From positions 186,001 to 250,000 of the forward strand of contig JAACJM010000038.1 of assembly GCA_013368315.1 (NCBI GenBank): DNA of 64,000 nt. Reading direction: 5' to 3'. The number at the start of each line of letters is the position of its first letter. The stretch's first letter is position 1. Below the pieces are notes generated by a model. The model was given only the letters and a program-made list of their open reading frames with translations. It made no database searches and was not told the DNA's origin. This document shows, one piece after another, positions 33,090 through 41,948 of the stretch. Origin of the DNA: Tetrapyrgos nigripes (Eukaryota > Basidiomycota > Agaricomycetes > Agaricales > Campanellaceae). A program made the position numbers and the translations under genes.

Positions 33090-33107
33090 CCCTTACGGTG
33101 GGCTCCA
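33090..33107 (-). promoter_or_regulatory. Gypsy-B primer binding site
   Basis: Four bases inside the 5' LTR on the element strand: TGGAGCCCACCGTAAGGG. It is nearly identical to the Gypsy-A site, so the two families share a primer tRNA whose 3' end would read GGTGGGCTCCA. Confidence 0.7.
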
Positions 33108-33111
33108 ATGA

Positions 33112-33763
33112 TGACACGAGGGAAATTAACCCAAAGGAAAATACTCCCGAACTAAGGTAAGTCCGAGAAATGACTCTGCTAAGGGTTGTGGTACTGATCT
33201 ATCAAATGACAGCAGAACGGCGTCGAATATTCGACATAGTGAAAGATTGAGCTGATGAGGATGAGTAGGACTTTTCAAGGAAAGAGCTGGATTGGCTAGG
33301 CTTAGGCTGGGATGGGTTGGATCTTTGAGATGTGAAGTTCGTGGGGAAATAACTTGGATTTTCGAGTATGAGTATGTACTACTTATACTTCAGACAGTAA
33401 GTACGTTATGGAAAAATATTGTAAGTAAACAGGAGCGTAAATAAGGATGGAAACATGTAAGGAATAATCGTAACTTGTAAGAAAGAGACGTGAGACATGT
33501 AAGTATAAGTAAAACCTAATTAAGTAGCATAAAAACATGTTAGAAGAGGAAACTCGTTAGAAGTAGACATGATAAAGATACTTAGAGAAATGAGAATCAT
33601 TCGGAACTTAACCATAATCGACAGGGTATAAGAAAATGGAAACAACCGAAGAATGTACCTTAAGTGTTGGTGGAGTTGTAAATATGCGTTTCGGAGTATC
33701 TACACGCATGGGATTCGAAGTCGCTAGCACCGTCTTCATGAAATACCAAAATCTCGTATTACA
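33112..33763 (-). repeat. Gypsy-B 5' LTR
   Basis: 652 bp, plus-strand TGACACGAGGGAAATT to CTCGTATTACA, the partner of 24467-25118. It is followed by the target duplication AATAC and the rest of the Gypsy-A LTR. Confidence 0.95.
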
Positions 33764-33768
33764 AATAC

Positions 33769-33797
33769 TTATGGCAATACCATTTTATGGTATGTCA
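33769..33797 (-). repeat. Gypsy-A 5' LTR, part two
   Basis: The text TTATGGCAATACCATTTTAT continuing to GGTATGTCA matches 20166-20194 of the Gypsy-A 3' LTR. It is the outer end of the LTR cut off by Gypsy-B. Confidence 0.85.
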
Positions 33798-34258
33798 CGG
33801 AGCAGACAAGGCAGACAGAGCAGACAAGGCAGACAGCGCAGACAAGGCAGACGAGGCAGACGAAGCAGACGAGGCAGACAGAGCAGACGAGGCAGACAGA
33901 GCAGACGAAGCAGACGGAGCAGACGGAGCAGACAAGGCAGACGGAGCAGACAAGGCAGACAAGGCAGACGAAGCAAACAAGGCAGACGGAGCAAACGAGG
34001 CAGACCACGCAGACAAGGCAGACGAGGCAGACGGAGCAGACAAGGCAGATAAGGCAGGCGGAGCAGACAAGGCAGACGGAGCAGACAAGGCAGACGGAGC
34101 AAAGGAGGCAGACAAGGCAGACAAGGCAGACAGAGCAGACAAGGCAGACAGGGCAGACGAGGCAGACGCAGCAGACGAGGCAGACAGAGCAGACGAGGCA
34201 GACGAGGCAGACAAAGATGACAACGCAGACACAGGAGTCTGCCCTTTTCCTGTCCAGA
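33798..34258. repeat. 9-bp GCAGACNNN minisatellite
   Basis: Continuation of the satellite on the far side of Gypsy-A. It is mostly a 9-bp unit, GCAGAC plus a variable triplet (AAG, GAG, AGA, GGA, GAA). Because the period is a multiple of 3, one plus-strand frame reads (Ala-Asp-X)n with X mostly K, E, R or G for about 140 residues, and a minus-strand frame reads Ser-Ala-X. It ends in the boundary module GATGACAACGCAGACACAGG, cut short at CCTGTCCAG. I treat the open frames as by-products of the repeat. Confidence 0.9.
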
Positions 34259-34275
34259 TGTGGCAGTAGGCAGGG

Positions 34276-37200
34276 CCTTAGGGGCCAGTAGGGCGGGTTT
34301 TTCTCACGACTCAAATTTGATAGGAGGTGCAGGCAGTCAGTAGGGGCCAGAATCTGCAAATGGAATAGGCTCAGAAAATGCAAAATAAATTCCTGGAGCG
34401 GGCAATGAAAAGTGATGTAAGTACATAAGAGGGTGTATTTTGGGTCGCTGAATCCAAATATCCAATCAAATTTGCAATAACTGCAATGGGTATAGAGATA
34501 TGGCCAAAATACTGTCCAACATACAGCAAAATAGCAGGATGGGTACTGGTCATTGCATCCAATCAGCTCTGATCATTATGCAAATTGGTAGGATACTGCT
34601 TTTGGATTCTATAAACTTGGGAATAACATTGATTTTATTATATAATCAATGTCTAGTGAGGTATCCTCAATTTACTCTCAAAAAAGTGAAAATTTGGGAT
34701 GGCCATGGACACTACATGTTATAGCATCTAATATAGTTATGGATATGCTTACTAGGGTATTCTGTGTCCCTGAATCAGAATATTCACTTGGATAAGCTCT
34801 ATATTCTGTGGTTCTGGTGATATGGAATACTTACTCCTAAATATAGGTACCTGTGGCACCCACAAATATGCAACTTATAAATTTGTTTGAGAGGGTGGAT
34901 AAATGTTCATTAATACTTTCAATCAGAATATAAAGTCATATTCTCCATATCTTGAAGATACAGGACTCCATTTTCAATTTATTTCCCAAAAATTGCCACA
35001 AAAGCGAAAAAAGTGAGATGGCCATGGAGAGGGCATGGTATGGCATCCAATACAGCTATGTATATGTCTATTAAAGTAGTCCGGGTCCTTGAATCCAAAT
35101 ATCCACTTATATTGGCTCTATAAGCTGTGGCTACTCTGCTATTGAAGACTTACTCCCAAGCATGGGTACCTGTGGCACCTGTAAATATGTATCTTAAAAA
35201 ACTGTGGAGATAGGTGGATAACTGTTTATCAAAGCCCCAAACAAGAATATGAGGTCATATGCTCCATATCCCCAAGATCCAAGACTCTATTCCCAATTTA
35301 TTACTCAAAAAGCGAAAATAGTACCTTTTGGAACCATATACATGGGCATATCTCATTCCAGAGGTTACTGGAGGCACTCATACTATGTATTTCATCTTTT
35401 AGTACCACTTAAAAGATGATCAGCCATCCAAAATATCTAGCAGATGTTCTAGGTACATGCACCAGGTTAAAGTCAAACTGAGTTGCACATAATGATACTT
35501 ATAGCACTTAAGGCTATATCTGAACATGTCTTTCATTGAGAACATCCAAACTGCCAGTAACACAAGGATTATGGCTTAGAATGATGGGAGGGTAGTCAGA
35601 ATGCCAGTCTCAAAGCCAAAAGATAGGTATATGTGTCAATGAAGGTGAAAATTAGGGCTATCTTTGCTGTCTGGGGAATAAATTGAGAATAGAGTCTTGG
35701 AACTTAGGGATATAGGTGATATGATTTCATATTACTGTTTGGGACATCAATCAACACTTTTAAGCACACTCAACCTATTTTATAAAGTACATATTTGCAG
35801 GTGCCACAGGTACCCACGTTTGGGGGTAAGTCTTGAATAGCAGAGTACCCATAGCCTATAGAGCCAATCCAAGTGGATATTGGGATTCCACAACCAAATT
35901 TATCTTAGTAGGCATATCCATGATCATATTGGATGCCACACCATGCCCTGTGCATGGCCATTCCTCTTTTTCACTTTTGTGGCAATTTTTGGGGAATAAA
36001 TTGAAAATAGAGTCTTGTATTTTGAAGATATCAAAAACATTACTTTATATTATGATTGAGGATATTAATGAACATTTATCCATCCTCTCAAACAAATTCA
36101 TAAGTTGCATATTTGTGGATGCCACAGGTACCTATATTTAGGGGTAAGTATTCCATATCACCAGAACCACAGAATATAGAGCTTATCCAAGTGGATATTC
36201 TGATTCAGGGACACAAAATATCCTTGTAAGCATATCCATAATTATATTAATTTTCTGAGCCAGCCACAGCTATTACCCCTATTCCATTTGCAGATTCAGG
36301 GCCCTATCGAAGGCCTTAGGGCTCAGCACAGGTACAGGTAATTGCCAGGTACCTGTATCCGGACCTGCAGGTCCCAGATACCTGGCACAGCCACACCCAC
36401 CAGATACGGATACCACCAGATACGGGTTTGACTTTCAAAATGTCCCAGTATCCGCAGGTATCCGTAAAATAAAAATAGTACCGTCTGTATTTAAATATGT
36501 ATGTAGAAAAATAGAAACATAGCTACATTAGCATTGTATTCCTTCATAAAAATGGGTTTTTCATGAGGATCCACATTTTCGCAGCTAAAACAGGTCTAAA
36601 TGTCTATATGTATATTGTGGCTGGAACTCACTTTCTCAATTAAAAATGTGTAATGCAGTCAGATTGCTGGGCTATATGAACATAAAATGTTCCACCTGAG
36701 TGAGAGAGTATATCTATGTAAAAATAATCATATACTTATGCATAAACTCAATGAAGATCTATGTTTTTTTTAATAAAAATTGCTTTGTTGGTGTTTTGGC
36801 TCTATTAAAATTATGTATTGTCACTGGATTGTTTGACTCTATAGACAAGAAATGTCCCACTGCAATGAGAAAAGATATATATGTACAAAAAATTATATAT
36901 ATTTATGCAAAATTTCACCCAAGATCTATGGTTCTTTCATAAAAAGCCACTTTTCTGATCTTTTTCAGTCAGTTGAAGTATGTATTGTACTCAGATTACT
37001 AAGCTCTATGAACATAAAATGTTCCACTGATATGAGGGAAGATATATGAGATCTGTGGTTCTTTCATCTTTTTCAGTCAGTTAAAAGTATGTATTGTTGC
37101 TGGATTGTCTGGCTCTATAAACAAAGATTGTTCTAATCAAGTGAAAGAAGATATTCATTTAAAAATAAACATTTATTTAGGCATAAAACATTTTAATACG

Positions 37201-37465
37201 TAGGGTTTAGAACTAAAAACTACATTTTTATAGTCAAGTACCCGCATACCTGCAGATACCCATATAACCCGCAGGTCGGATACTCCGGATACGGGTTATT
37301 TGGAGTGCTTTACCTGCCGGATACAGATTTGAGTTTTGATGTGAGATAAACCCGCGGGTCTGGGTCCGGGTAATCCGCGGGTGTACCCGTGCTGAGCCCT
37401 AGAAGGCCTGCACCTCCCATCAAATTTTGAGGCATGAGAAAAACCCGCCCTACTGCCCTCTAAGG
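34276..37465. mobile_element. Long-inverted-repeat (foldback-like) element
   Basis: The left edge CCTTAGGGGCCAGTAGGGCG and the right edge (CCTTAGAGGGCAGTAGGGCG on the other strand) are inverted copies. Both continue into GGGTTTTTCTCA, CTCAAATTTGAT and AATCTGCAAATGGAATAG. The arms extend to about 35330 and from about 35640 to 36310, with a spacer of about 300 bp. Each arm contains about two direct copies of a ~320-bp unit (marker GGTACCTGTGGCACC near 34848 and 35166, mirrored near 35805 and 36120). No coding gene is seen. An hAT-like element is inserted in the right arm. Target duplication could not be fixed. Confidence 0.75.
36317..37401. mobile_element. Non-autonomous hAT-like element
   Basis: 1085 bp bounded by TAGGGCTCAGCACAGGTACA on the left and its mirror (TAGGGCTCAGCACGGGTACA on the other strand) on the right. 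It is flanked by the perfect 8-bp duplication GAAGGCCT (36309-36316 and 37402-37409). An 8-bp duplication with TAGGG-type ends is the hAT signature. Subterminal GGATACCCGC-like motifs recur near both ends. The middle holds three to four degenerate direct repeats of 130-190 bp starting around AGATCTATGGTTCTTTCAT (near 36751, 36921 and 37047). No transposase is present. Confidence 0.9.
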
Positions 37466-37705
37466 GGCACAGTGGCTTACTACGCATGTTATGCAATACT
37501 ACGCATGGTATAGGGCTGGCACAGTGGCTTACTATGTGTGATATGCAAAAATAAAATGCGAGATACTATGCATGGTATGGGGTGGAACAGTGATTCACTA
37601 TGCATAGTATCATACCATAATATAGGTACAGATAAGCCTCTACAAACTACACATTGTGCCCAGCAGAGTACTATCAGTATACTATGTGTAGCAGTTACAG
37701 CTACA
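37466..37705. other. Short spacer with GTGGCTTACTA motifs
   Basis: No gene. Contains near-repeats CAGTGGCTTACTACGCATG, CAGTGGCTTACTATGTGTG and CAGTGATTCACTATGCATAG at about 37469, 37513 and 37589, with palindromic CTATGCATAG. Confidence 0.5.
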
Positions 37706-38035
37706 GCTGCAGACAGAGCAGACAAGGCAGACAGAGCAGACAGAGCAGACAGAGCAGACAGAGCAGACAGAGCAGACGAGGCAGACGGAGCAGACAGAGC
37801 AGACGAGGCAGACAGAGCAGACAGAGCAGACGAGGCAGACGAGACAGACGAGGCAGATGCAGCAGACGAGGCAGAAGGAGCAGATGGAGCAGACAAGGCA
37901 GACAGAACAGACAAGGCAGACGAAGCAGACAAGGTAGACGAGGCAGACAGAGCAGAGACAAGGCAGAAAGGGCAGACAAAGCAGACAAAGCAGACAAGGC
38001 AGATGGGGCAGATGTACCACACTGAGCAGACGAAG
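37706..38035. repeat. 9-bp GCAGAC minisatellite next to right TIR
   Basis: GCAGACAGA, GCAGACGAG and related units, with more irregular spacing than at 33798, running into the boundary module (GAAGATGACGACGCAGACAC) and then the right TIR. It reads Ala-Asp-X in one frame, without stops, for the same reason as the other arrays. Confidence 0.9.
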
Positions 38036-38054
38036 ATGACGACGCAGACACAGT

Positions 38055-39318
38055 AGTCTCCTCTTTTCCTGTCCAGCCTGAGCTGTCTATTTATATTTAC
38101 TAAAATTTAATTAACCTGGTTGAATGAATTCATTGTATTACATCCTGTAAATTTTCAGTAAGTCCTTCTGTATTACTTAATTGACATGCACTGCAAATCC
38201 ATCCAACAAGTCTCTTGTAAGTCCATTGGATATACATGATGACTTACAAAATAGTTACTTTTCAGTAATGTCATTGTAATGTCTTGTGACTTACAAGTGT
38301 CTTACTGTGACCAGTCTGTCACACTGTATATTCTCCATTTAGCATGCAGGTTTTTTCCAGAGACTTACGAGATAGACTTCTAAAACCTGCATCTTGTAAT
38401 TCCCTTGTAAAATCACAAGTCTTTCTAGGGTATTACTGTGACACAGATGTCCCTCCATAAATTCAGTGTAAATATGAGCAGTCTTACCCAAGACTTTCAA
38501 GTTCTACCTTCTGGTAAGTCCTCTGTAAATTTTACTTGGTTTACCAATTGTCTTACTGTGACATTATCTCACACTGTAATACCCTGGTATTTCAGTTCTG
38601 TTTTACAAGAAGACATACTGTGACAAAAAAGTCACCTTGTAATTCCACTGTATGCTCTTCAATGCTATACTGTGACAAAGCCTCACACTGAAAGTCCATG
38701 GTATGTCCTTGCAGCTTACAATGGTCTTTCAGAATAGTCCTCATTTTTTGTCCATTTTGTAATACACTTGTAAGTCAAGCCAACTTACATATTGATTGGT
38801 TCCCCATAATACTCTTGTAATACTCCAGTAAGGCTGAGGATTTACCAGTGTTTGTAGCAAATCTTTCTTGTAATTCCTTCATAATACAGCTAGTCTTACA
38901 AGTGTATTACTGTGACTTGATTGTCACTTTGTAAATTTCCTGCAGATTTTGCTTCCTTGTAAGTCCTTTGTAAATCTCTCTTGCCTTACTGTTTGTCATA
39001 CTGTGATTATCTGTCACACTGAAATACTCCAGTATTTCCTATGTGTCTTACTACATGACATATTGTGACAAAAAGTCACTCTGAAATTCCTGTGTAATTC
39101 CACAGTATATCCACCAAGGGTATACAGTGACAGCAAGTCACACTGAAAGTCCATGGTATTTCTTTGTGACTTACAATGGTCATACAAGGTTGTTCTAATT
39201 TTTTCTGTCTCTTGTAATATTAATGTATGACAAGGAGTCTTACATATTGATTGCCTTGGTGTAATACTCTTGTAAAACCTCAGTAAAGCAGAGGATTTAC
39301 AAGTGTTTGCATCCAGTG
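38055..39318 (-). repeat. Right terminal inverted repeat with subterminal motif array
   Basis: Mirror of 16679-17803 and slightly longer. It keeps a segment near 38405-38500 (CAAGTCTTTCTAGGGTATTAC) and another near 38635-38680 that the left arm has lost. The same TGTGAC/GTCACA and CTTGTAA motifs recur throughout. It ends CATCCAGTG at 39318, followed by TGA. Confidence 0.9.
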
Positions 39319-39321
39319 TGA

Positions 39322-39391
39322 TAGATCAGTACCACTCAAAGCTGTTAGTCAATTTTTGAGGTTTTCTATTTGGTTTTGTCTACTTGCAACA
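39322..39391 (+). repeat. Gypsy-C 3' LTR, right remnant
   Basis: TAGATCAGTACCAC directly after the CACTA-like element matches the interior of the Gypsy-B LTR (minus strand near 24570). It continues the LTR interrupted at 16678. The end near TTGCAACA is approximate. Confidence 0.65.
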
Positions 39392-39399
39392 ATGCCTCT

Positions 39400-39770
39400 G
39401 GCACCTTAACTCTCTCATCCAACACTACAGCTAGACACCCATTTAACTGACCTGACACCAGTAGTATCTGGCCACCTGACCTATGACCTCATGGACAACA
39501 AGATCTAGGCCTTCAAGAGTCCACACATTCTGTAGGTCTAGATGAACACACCTTGGAGTCTGCTTGTGAAGAACTGTGATTACACAGAACCTATCTGCAA
39601 GGGTGCATCAGAAACACCTCTACCACATTTATGAGCTATGAATCACACAATTCCACTGATTGACAAGAATAAAATATATCCATGGCACCCATCTTAGTGT
39701 CCTGAGGTCTTTCATGATCAATGGGATTTGAAACGACATGATTATTTAGTGACTGGACGCTAGCTAGTTA
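39400..39770 (+). pseudogene. pol: Gypsy-E reverse transcriptase, N-terminal piece
   Basis: Broken frames with readable family text: HLTDLTPVVSGHLTYDLMDN, IPLIDKNKIYPWHPS, CPEVFHDQWDLKRHDYLVTG. This is the lead-in to RT in a gypsy lineage frequent in mushrooms. It stops at the CTACAG duplication of the TIR element and resumes at 43478. Confidence 0.65.
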
Positions 39771-40060
39771 CTACAGTATGCTGGTCCAAGTGCACTTTTA
39801 TTCAACCCATATTGACTCAAAAGTGCACCCATATTCATTCAAATTTGGCACCCATATTCATTCATTGGCACCCGTATTCATTCAAAGTTGACACCCATAT
39901 TGAAACAAGTGTACTGTATGTAATCAATCTAATCTGGTGAGATAAGCCTAATTGAGCAGTTCTCACAACACCTGATTCACCTGATTCAAATGTGTCGCGC
40001 ATTGTTTATTCTTCAACCACTTCCATGCATGCTTCACTACCTTTCTCGCCACTATGCCTG

Positions 40061-40436
40061 AGGGTCCAGAGGCTCTCGTATTTTGTGAAACATTCAAGAA
40101 AAGTGTTAAGGAGCATGCCAGCCACTCAAAAAAACCATTGGAAGGTCGGTAAATCAGTACTATTGTTTCTACTTCATTCTCAACACTTAGTTAGGTTTTC
40201 TATGTATCCACCCCTCTATGTTTGCTTCTGGTACTGCTCAGCGAGATTATTGCACAATTACTGTGGACCAGAGCCAATTTGATCCATTGCTAGAGCCACT
40301 TGAACCATTGGTTTGCAATGTCTATGACTTGATGCACATCAAGGAGGCTCACTATTGGTGCTGCAAAGTACCAGGTCCTGTTCTTATTTGTACTCATGGA
40401 AAGTACACTGCTGTAGCAGCAGGTTACGTGCGTCTT
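40061..40436 (+). pseudogene. Hypothetical two-exon gene fragment
   Basis: Exon-like text MPEGPEALVFCETFKKSVKE and following residues ends before GTAAAT near 40150. After a possible intron ending TTAGTTAG (40195) comes an open stretch reading SMFASGTAQRDYCTITVDQS, then FDPLLEPLEPLVCNVYDLMH and IKEAHYWCCKVPGPVLICTH up to a GTGCGT donor near 40427. Composition looks coding. No domain is recognised, and joining phases are unsure. It may be cargo of the surrounding transposon. Confidence 0.4.
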
Positions 40437-40746
40437 TTTATCCTTTCTTTCAGAGTATTGTCTTGACTGAATTTGATATGATTATGCAGCATATCTTTCT
40501 TCGATAGCACAGTGTCACAATCTCTTGGGGCTTGGAGGCACATCCTATACAGATGTCCTGAGAGGTTTATGAAGAGATTGTTGCTTCTAAACAACAGTGA
40601 CAAGATCAAGGCAGAGAAATTGCATCCAGAACAGTTGAGGCACTGTTACTTGTGCTAGCACGAAGTCTGACAATCTAAAAAATAACAAAATCCATCAATG
40701 ATGCCATAAATAACAATTCTCCATCTGATCAGCTTGTGATGTCCAT

Positions 40747-41100
40747 CTATGTACCACAAAGCATTTGGTCATGAGACCTTGTACCAGTGTCGACAAGTAG
40801 CAGTATAATGCCGAAGTACTTGTCCAAGAGGGTCAACTCAGTCAATGGAATCTTGGACATGTAGCCTTTGGATCCACAAACTGTGATTATTTTGAAGGTG
40901 GCTTCTGAGATATGGACTATGGCATCAAGGTCAGAATCACTGATGTTACTGAACTTGTGGGAGTTAATATTGTATTGCTTCAGATATCTCGACAAAGTGT
41001 TGCAGTGAATGCCAAGAACATCAGCCATCTCTGATTGGTTGATGCTTCGATGAGACGCAAATGCATCCTTGAGGACTTCAAAGATAGATACCTTTCGTGG
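40747..41100 (-). pseudogene. Helix-turn-helix fragment of an integrase-type transposase
   Basis: The minus strand reads PRKVSIFEVLKDAFASHRSI followed by NQSEMADVLGIHCNTLSRYL and KQYNINSHKFSNISDSDLDA. This is a resolvase-like helix-turn-helix with the I-S-D-x-D-L-D-x-I-V segment that precedes the integrase core in a transposase family common in basidiomycetes. The catalytic core is missing; the frame stops at 40747. An upstream stop lies before PRKVS. It is the best coding clue to the identity of the element at 39777-42954. Confidence 0.5.
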
Positions 41101-41627
41101 TCAGCCTTGTTTTCCTGATCTCTCAATATTAACTGCATGTAACTGAGATACATTTGAGTCGCTGACTCATATCAGTCAGATCAGTTAATGATTTTAAATT
41201 AAAAGGACAGTCTGCAAACACACGAAAATCATAGTTGCTGTCTACTCCAGCCATCCAGAAAGTGTGGGATAATTGTTGATGCCATTTTCAAATGCAAGCA
41301 ACAGTGGGAAAGCATCTTGTACTATGGCTTCCATATGGAACGTCATTTTTACATCATTCAATGTATTTCTGAATCAGATTGGAGTGCTTGGATCGCAGCA
41401 GAGTTGGAAGCCGGCAAACTGGGATCAAAGTGAGGTGAAGGAATGGCCTGTACAGTCATGGGGTTATATACAACATGCTCTATAGATTAGAAATCAGATC
41501 ACCTTAAAGGACACTTGGAACTGGCCTGATTAACCCCATTCCATCCTTTCTCTCTTCCCTCTTTGATGGCTGGGTGTGCAGCACAGTGGTATTGGAGTGA
41601 TCAGGAAAGGATGGTTGTCTTCAGGAT

Positions 41628-41948
41628 ATGTTTAGTACTCATAATTCTTTACTTGATTTTCTGCTTAACCCCTCAACATCCACACTACTAGAGGCAGAAG
41701 ATGTCTTGTTCTGGATCACAGTCAGTCCACTATGCCTGCACCAAGCACTAGTCAATGACTTGGTGGAGCTCTCGAAGCTGCCTTCCTTTCACAATCTGAA
41801 GAACTATGAGAAACTTCTGGAGAAGGCATCTTCAGCACAGGGAGTAGTAGACATACCATCAGATTTTTCTATGCTGGAGCCTATCTTTCTGGACGGTGTC
41901 ACTGCAGTACAATTTGCTCTCATTCTAGAGTGGGTTTGGCACTTGTGA
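41628..41948 (+). CDS. Hypothetical fragment, 106 residues
   Basis: An open frame from MFSTHNSLLDFLLNPSTSTL through DVLFWITVSPLCLHQALVND and KNYEKLLEKASSAQGVVDIP to VQFALILEWVWHL. The composition is mixed and globular. No family is recognised, and no splice context is clear. It lies inside the TIR element, on the opposite strand to the helix-turn-helix piece. Confidence 0.3.
   Translation: MFSTHNSLLDFLLNPSTSTLLEAEDVLFWITVSPLCLHQALVNDLVELSKLPSFHNLKNYEKLLEKASSAQGVVDIPSDFSMLEPIFLDGVTAVQFALILEWVWHL

Larger units (their letters stand above)
24467..33763 (-). mobile_element. Gypsy-B: near-complete multi-ORF Ty3/gypsy element
   Basis: A 9297-bp element with two 652-bp LTRs and the perfect 5-bp duplication AATAC (24462-24466 and 33764-33768), inserted in the 5' LTR of Gypsy-A. 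On the minus strand it carries the primer site, gag-protease (32928-30244), a middle ORF (30215-28749) and a pol ORF (28589-25162). The LTRs differ at about eight positions by eye, five at CpG dinucleotides, so insertion is fairly recent. Five defects are seen: one TGA in gag-protease, three TGA stops and one frameshift in pol. An Asp-to-Asn change affects the integrase active site. Confidence 0.95.
19654..33797 (-). mobile_element. Gypsy-A: internally deleted Ty3/gypsy, host of Gypsy-B
   Basis: Minus-strand element with 3' LTR 19654-20194, internal part 20195-23935, and 5' LTR 23936-24466 plus 33769-33797, the latter split by Gypsy-B. The flanks inside the satellite are CAGAG (19649-19653) and CGGAG (33798-33802), a 5-bp duplication with one mismatch. 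It keeps gag-protease, a middle ORF and the very end of pol, and has lost RT, RNase H and integrase. It therefore depended on other elements for movement or was deleted after insertion. Confidence 0.9.
16679..39318. mobile_element. CACTA-like TIR element with nested insertions
   Basis: The two ends are mirror images: the left reads CACTGGGTGCAAATACTTG, and the right, on the other strand, reads CACTGGATGCAAACACTTG. The flanks carry the 3-bp duplication TGA (16676-16678 and 39319-39321). CACT-type termini with 3-bp duplications are the mark of the CACTA (En/Spm) superfamily. The insertion splits a Gypsy-C LTR, and the LTR reads on across it, which confirms both edges. Without its nested passengers the element is about 5.3 kb, with no recognised transposase, so it is non-autonomous. 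Its core is GGCAGAC-type tandem repeats. Confidence 0.85.

Noticed and set aside
33108..33117. Upstream ATG at 33117 as the Gypsy-B gag start
   Set aside because: The first codons would overlap the primer binding site; the ATG at 32928 has a better context and matches the start in Gypsy-A.
33769..34383. Cys/Leu/Val-rich and Ala/Asp-rich open frames over the 9-bp minisatellite
   Set aside because: Same cause: a stop-free 9-bp unit. No start context, splice or domain supports translation.
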